From assembly GCA_043746815.1 (NCBI GenBank), contig JAYTQG010000270.1, positions 1 to 13,914 of the forward strand: 13,914 nucleotides of DNA, written 5' to 3'. A program made the translations under genes and the position numbers. The DNA comes from JAYTQG01 sp043746815. GTDB taxonomy: Bacteria; Actinomycetota; Thermoleophilia; Miltoncostaeales; Miltoncostaeaceae. Below, in pieces: positions 7,266 to 13,914 of this stretch (positions are counted from its first letter, which is position 1; each line of letters begins with the position of its first letter). The notes beneath the pieces were generated by a model. It was not told where the DNA came from. It did no database searches and worked only from the letters and a program-made list of their open reading frames with translations.

Positions 7266-10200
7266 CCCGTCGCCCGTAGAGGGGCACTCGCTCCGAGCGC
7301 GCCTGCGTCGGCTGCGTAAGTTGGCCGGAGCGGTGTGGATCAGTGCATTCCGACATAACGCGACGGGGGCGGCAACCCAGTTTGCGTACAACGCCTTTCT
7401 GGCGACGATCCCCTTCCTGTTCGTGCTCATTTCACTCGTCGGCGTGCTGGGGGGCCGGGGTGCCTACGACCGACACGCTGCCGAGTACGAGGCGCTCATT
7501 CCGGAGGAGATCTCCGACATCTTTCGTCGCTCAATTCGCGTCGCTGCTGGCAATGCCACCCAGTTCACCTTCGCCGTTGCCGTGGCGATTCCATTCGCGC
7601 TCTACGTGGTCAGCAACGCCACGGGCGCCCTCATCGGGGCTGTCGAACGAGCCCACGAGGTCGACGGGCGCCCCTGGGTGCGCGGAAAGCTTGTGGCCGT
7701 TGGTTTCGCGGTAATCGGGATCGTGTTGGTGCTCGCAACGACCGTGGCTCTTGTTGGTGGGACAAGCCTGATCGGCCGGCTGGTCGCATTGTTCAGCGAC
7801 GGCGCTGCCGACGCATTCGGGCCCTTGATTACCTACCCGGTGTCGATTGGCGCCATCTTCCTGTTCACGCTACTGCTGTACCGATTTGGCCCGAGCAACC
7901 GCATGATGCCCACGCGACATCTTCTACCGGGGGCGCTCTTTGCGATGGTGGCCTGGACCGCTGCGACCAGCCTCTTTAGCCTCTACGCGAGACACTTCGA
8001 TACTTACGCGGTCACGTACGGACGAAGCTTCGGCTTTGTGGTGATCTACCTCGTGTTCTTCTACATCAGCGGCTTGTCGGTCGTCGTCGGGGCCGAGATT
8101 AACCACGCTCTGAGTATCCGTCGCAATCGTGATGGGCTCCTTTCTTAGTTCGTCCAGCCCGCGCGAAGGCGCTCGCGCACGACTTCGACGACCTTGACCG
8201 CCGCCTGGCGTCGCGTGGCTCCGCCTGCTTCGATCGCGAGGACTTCCGCGTGGTCGATCGGCACCAGTGCCCAGATCGGATGGGCCGCTTCCGGGACTCG
8301 CATCCCCGCGCGGTCGACGGACCGGGCGATGTAGCTGCCAAGGGCGCGTCCGATCATGGCCCAGCAGGCCGGTGTCGGCTCCATACGCGCGGTCGCCAAG
8401 GCCCACCCCCAAGCGGCGACCTCCTGATCCAGCCGCAGCGCGGGGTTCGGCCCGAGGATGTGCCCGAGTTCGTGCAACGCAACGAAATAGGCGCGACGCG
8501 AACGGATCGGCGGGATCGCGATCCGACGTGCGCGCCGCCACGCTCGGGCACGGTCTGATCGGTCGACGGCAATCACCGCCAGGGCCTCCGCCCGAATGAT
8601 CTCGTCGATGTGCGCCTGCGCCAGCGAGCCGTCGAAGGGAGTCATGCCTGGCAGCCTGGGCACCAATACGTTGTCCGATTCGCATCACCCTGGCCACGCG
8701 AGCGGATCGGCGTTCCACACCGGCGGCAGGGGCGACCACGCCTGCCGTACACCCACTTGTCCTCCTTGCTGAACGGTCGTCCACCCGGTGGCCGGTAGGT
8801 CTGGATCCTTCCCGCCTGTCGGACTCCGTCGGCCAAGAGGCGCGAACCGATCTCTCCAAGCGAGGTGGCCTCCTCTGGGGTGAGCGTGCCCACCGTCCGC
8901 CACGGGTCGATGCCCGCAAGGAAACACGTTTCGCTTTTGTAGACGTTTCCGATGCCGCTCGTCAGCCGCTGGTCCATCAGGGCGTCGCCAATTGCGCGCG
9001 TGGGCTCCGCACGCAGGAGCGCGGACCGCATCGCTGGGCCGGGGTCGACGTCGTCGGCAAGCAGGTCGGGCCCCAGACGCTCAATCTCGGGAATGGGTGC
9101 GCCCGGCTCAACGAGGCGGATGACCGGGCCGTTGTACTGCACCGCAGTCCACTGATCGGTGACGAGCGCCAACCATCGCCCGCGCGCAGGGATCGGACGG
9201 CCCGCAGCAACGAGGCGCCAGACACCGCTCATCATCAGATGGGAATACAGCGTGCGCCCACTCTCGAAGCGGAGCAGGTGGTGCTTGCCGACCGCCTCCG
9301 CGGTGCGGACCCGGTCGCCAACGAGGCGCTCAGGAAGGCGCTGCGGAACCAGGCGCTCGGTCACGTCAACGCGGAGAATTTCCTGTCCGGCGAGCGCCGC
9401 CGTGAAGCGAATCGCATTGCGATGGCTGACTTGTCCCTCCGGCACGAACCCATTGTTTCAAGCGATACTCCCCGACATGGTGGAACTGACGCGTGTACGA
9501 ATTGACAAGTGGCTCTGGTCGGCCAGGTTCTTCAAGACGCGCTCGCTCGCGACGGAGGCCGTCAGTGGCGGTCACGTGGAGGTCAACGGGACCCGGGCGA
9601 AAGCCTCCAAGGACGTGCAACTTGGTGACATCGTTGAACTTCGGCTTCGACAGAACGTTTGGAAGCTGAAGGTCACCGGCCTCGCTGAGCGGCGTGGCTC
9701 TCCGGCGGTTGCAGCCACCCTGTTTGAGGAGGACCCTGCCAGTCGGGCCACTCGCGAGCTGCGGGCTGAGGAGTTGCGCGCGGCGCGTCCCCCCGGCGCG
9801 GACCTCGGAGCGAGGCCAACAAAGCTGCAGCGTCGTCAGATCACGCGGTTTGTTCGACGCGCTGAGGACGACATCGACGCGTAGGCTCCGTTCGTGGCGG
9901 CGGCAATCGACGTTCGGGACCTGCGGAAACGCTACGGCGATTTGCACGCTGTCGATGGCGTCTCGTTTTCGGTTGAGCAGGGCGAGATGTTCGGCATCCT
10001 CGGCCCAAACGGAGCCGGAAAGACCACGACCCTGGAGATCACGGAGGGGCTTCGGCCAGCGGACTCTGGAAGCGTTTCCCTCCTTGGGCTTCCCCCGTGG
10101 CCCCGCAACCCGGTGCTCCTGCCGCGGATCGGCGTCCAGCTCCAGGCCACCGCGCTCTTGGAGCGGCTAACCGCCCGCGAACAGTTGCAGGTGTTCGCTG

Positions 10201-13200
10201 GCCTCTATGGTGTCGAAGAAGCCCGGGTGTCAGAGGTGCTGGAGATCGTGGGCCTCACCGACAAGGCGGAAACGCGGGCCGAGAAGCTTTCTGGCGGTCA
10301 AGCGCAGCGACTCTCGATTGCCTGCGCCGTCGCACACCGCCCAGAGGTCTTGTTCCTTGACGAGCCGACCGCGGGCCTCGACCCACAAGCGCGGCGCAAC
10401 CTCTGGGACCTCGTTCGCGAGATCCGGGGAAACGGCACCACAGTGGTACTCACGACCCACTACTTGGAAGAAGCCGAGGCGCTCTGCGACCGAGTCGCGA
10501 TCATGGACCACGGCAAGATCCTGGCGATGGACACGCCCGCCGCGCTCGTCCGGGGTCTTGATGTTCCGGTCAAGATCAGCCTGCCACCCGATGCCCTGAG
10601 CGTGGCCGAGGCCGAAACGCTACCCGGAGTGAGCGCGGCGAGGGTGGCCGCAGGCGCGCTGGTCCTTGAGGCGGATAACCCCGCCGCAGCCCTGACAAGC
10701 CTTGCTGAAAACGGAAAACTCGACGGCATTCAGGTCAGCGGAGCGACACTTGAGGACGTCTTCCTATCACTGACCGGGCGGGAGTACCGCGCATGAACGG
10801 CGGTCGGATTCGTCAGATGCTCCGCGCCCAAACCCGGGCTTTCCTGCGAGACAAGACCGCACTCTTCTTCACCTTCCTGTTCCCCTTGATGTTCCTGATT
10901 GTGTTCGGCGGTCTGCTCGGCAATGCCGACTCGCGTTCGAAGACCAGCGTCCTTGTCGTCGGCCACGGGGCGGTTGTCGACGGACTCCCGAAGGCGGCGC
11001 TTGATATCGAGCACGTCAGCGACCCTGCCAAGGCGCTGAAGCGGGTGCGCGATGGAAGCGTGCCTGCCCTCATCGAGCAAAATGGCGATGTGGTCGTTGT
11101 TCGTTACTCCGCGACCCGCCAGGTCGAGAGTGCCACGGTTCAAGGAATTGTTCAGGCAGTCGCCGGACAACAGAACCAGATCGCGTCAGGCGAGGCACCC
11201 CGGTATTCCGTAGAGCCGGAACAGGTGGAGGACACCTCGCTGAAGGCGATCGAGTTCCTCACTCCGGGGCTTCTCGCGTGGGCGATCTCGGTCGGCGCGG
11301 TGTTTGGCGCGGCATTGACGCTGGTGACGTGGCGCGACAAGGGCATCCTGCGTCGGTTGCGTCTGTCTCCGCTGACCATCGGCGAGATCGGCGCGGCCCG
11401 CGTGACGCTGAGTCTTGGGATCGCCGCCGTGCAAGTCCTGATGTTCATCGGCGTTGCCGTTGGGCTGTTCGGTCTTCACCTCAATGGCAGCTGGTGGATG
11501 GCCATTCCGGTTGCCATTGCCGGAACGCTGGCCTTTATTGCGATTGGCCTGCTTGTCGGCGCGTTCTCGAAGACCGTCGAAGCCGCGTCGGCGGTCTCGA
11601 ACCTGATCGTTCTCCCGATGGCCTTCTTGTCGGGATCGTTCTTCCCGCTCGACAACGCACCTGGCTGGGTGAAGACGGTTGCCGACCTCTTTCCGCTCAA
11701 ACACATCGTGAACGGCTTGACCGACGTCATGGTCCGTGGAAAGGGCTGGACTGCTGCCCTTCCCGAGATCGGAATTCTGCTCGCGTTCGCGGCAGTCCTG
11801 CTCGCCGTCGCGACCCGCCACAGAGTTTTCCGGTGGGACGAGGCCTAACGAACTATGAGCTGGCTGGCGGCTCCGCATCCTTCGCGGACTTCTCCCTTGC
11901 CTTCAGTTCACCCTTGAGGTCGTCGATTCGGTTTTTGTTTCGCCGGCGGCTGAAGAGCACCCACTGAAAGAGCAGGAAGAGGAGGACCGCGGCGCCAACG
12001 CCGATGAGCGTGCTCGCGCGAAAGTTTGGCGCATCGACGTCGAGGGTGCGTTGACCCGCGTGGGCTGCGCTGCCATTGCCAGCGACGATCCCCAAGGTCA
12101 GAAGGTTCGGCGCGGACAGCAGGACCGCGACCACAACAAGCGTGACCCGGAGTTTCCACGGTCGGTGTTTGCGTCGGACGGCCATCCAGAGAACCAGTAG
12201 CGCCACCGCGGTGAAGGCGAAACCATAGAAGAGGCCGATCAGCACGCCGCTCGTTTGGCTGCCGCCAACTTGGTCACCGATTCGGTGTGACCACCAGCGC
12301 GGTAGAAACGCCGCTCCGATAAAGAACAGGAGCGCCAGGAGCGCGGCGATGATTGCCCCCCAAAGGGCGCGAGACCCCCAATGGTTGCTCTTGTGAGGGG
12401 TCTCTTTTGACGCGGTGGTTTGCGCTGGGGTGTCGTTCATGGGTGGCATTGTGTCACTGGGGTCCGACGCCCGGCGTCGCCCTAACGGCCGAGGATCTGA
12501 ACTGGGTACTCGCCGAGTACAGCATCCCGCGTAATGAGGATGAGGTCCTCATCAATCGCCTGAGCGACGAGCATGCGGTCGAACGGGTCTCGATGATGCG
12601 GCGCAAGCGTGCGACAGCAGTCCGTGTGACTGCCTCGGATCGGAAGTTCGATGAGGTCATTCGCGATCAACTGCGGCCGGATGGGACGCTCCAGCCGCAG
12701 CTTCCCAGTGGCCTCTTTGATCGCGAGTTCCCACAGCGTCACCACGCTGACGACCACCTCATGATTGGGGGTACCAATCGCGCCCTGCTCTTCAGCTGAC
12801 AGCTGCAGATCCGGGTCGTCGAGGAACCAAAGCAGGATGTGCGAGTCGAGCAGGAACCTCACAGCGGTGGAGGAAACACCGGTCCGTTTTCCATCAGCTC
12901 ACGAATGTCGTCGCTGTCGTCGAAGTCGTCAGCAATCCAGATCTGGCCTCGGAGCTGACCTCCGGCACGCCGAGTCGTTGCTGCGACCTCAGGGACCAGA
13001 CGAACAGCCGGGGTGCCAGCGCGGCAGATCACGATTTCCTCCCCTCGCTCGGCACGCTCCACCAGCTTCGAGAGATTGCTTTTTGCCTCGTGCATGTTTA
13101 CGCGGGTAGGCATGGGCTAACAGTAGCTAATCCCACCGCCGGTGACCGATTTCAGGGGCCACCCCGAACCGCCACCCGCGATTAGTGTACGACGGGCGGG

Positions 13201-13914
13201 TGAAACGGCGAAGGAATTCGGCGCGCCAGGTGGGGATGCGACTGCGCCAAGTTCGAACGTCTGTCGCTAACGGCCGAGGTCGACGGTTGCGGCGCCCTGG
13301 CGGAACCCGGACTCCAGCAACAGTGCGACGAGGGGCGATCCAAAAACGGAGGCGCCGTCCACTCGCCCCACTCGCAAACGCCGACGTGCGGCGTCACCGA
13401 CCCAACCTGCAAGCGCGCTTACCGCCAGGGCGAGCGGAGCGGTATCCGTCGAGAGCGTGCGGATCGCGCGTCCGCCACGCTCCAGGTAGAGCACTGGGTA
13501 ACCGTCCACGAGAACGACCTGGGCACCGAAGACGCGAGATGGGGAGCGTCCACCCGTGGGGGGCCAGGGAATGACACCCCCGTAGGGTTGCGCCGGATCG
13601 GACGCCCCGATGACAAGAACCTCGGATGGACCGTTTGGAGGCTCGCGCAATTCGCGCAGGCGCTCGACTGCCCCCGGAAGCGCGAACTGGGCACCGCCGA
13701 GGCCCTCGACGAAGTAGCCGCGGCGAGCCCGCCCGAGGGTCTCGAGATCGGTGAGGTCGCCATAGACGCGACTGAATCCTGACGGCACGCTGTCGGCCAA
13801 AACGCCCGCTCTCGTCACGATGCCGTGGCGTTCAAGCAGTACCTCCGCGAGTGCTCTTCGACGATCAGCATCCGGGGGAAGGCGCGCGAATCGGGGAGCC
13901 AGCAGCGACCAGCG

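Overview
The window is GC-rich and gene-dense, with most gaps below 100 bp and no gene-free stretch over 300 bp. High GC with high GC3, frequent GTG starts, an Lhr helicase with a long C-terminal region, a Nei-type glycosylase and apparently leaderless transcripts all point to an actinobacterium. A deep lineage such as Thermoleophilia is possible, but that placement is a guess. This looks like ordinary chromosome with small accessory islands of toxin-antitoxin genes. I see no prophage, insertion sequence, CRISPR array, rRNA or tRNA.

Layout. 83-1029 (minus): a toxin-antitoxin patch with a VapB-like antitoxin that has no visible partner, then a PIN-domain toxin downstream of a Phd-type antitoxin. 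1173-5116 (plus): a secreted IPT plus parallel beta-helix protein, a small conserved cytosolic protein (DUF6855-like), a four-helix membrane protein, and a subtilisin-family protease with a PPC domain whose N-terminal reading frame lacks an ordinary start codon. 5160-8148 (plus): polyphosphate kinase (ppk1) overlapping a YihY/BrkB-type membrane protein gene. 8145-9445 (minus): a Nei/Fpg DNA glycosylase and a small HExxH protein, overlapping by an ATGA. 9477-11848 (plus): an S4-domain RNA-binding protein, then a two-gene ABC exporter. 11853-12440 (minus): a four-helix membrane protein. 12482-13113 (minus): a second PIN/Phd toxin-antitoxin pair. 13267-13914 (minus): the C-terminal 215 residues of Lhr, continuing past the window edge.

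The strongest pattern beyond the genes is promoter placement. Many units start with a hexamer of the form xAxxxT, four times ending in ACAAT, placed about 6-8 nt before the start codon. That is where a -10 box sits if the transcript begins at the start codon itself, so leaderless mRNA appears to be the default here, and the rule helps choose starts (3219, 9477, 9445, 12440, 13113). The most compact case is 9446-9476, where two divergent -10-like boxes fit between the nei GTG and the S4-gene ATG.

No complete new system is evident. The leads most worth checking are the protease with no standard start codon, the glycosylase-metallopeptidase gene overlap, the lhr/nei neighbourhood with other genes between, and the two paralogous PIN/Phd modules.
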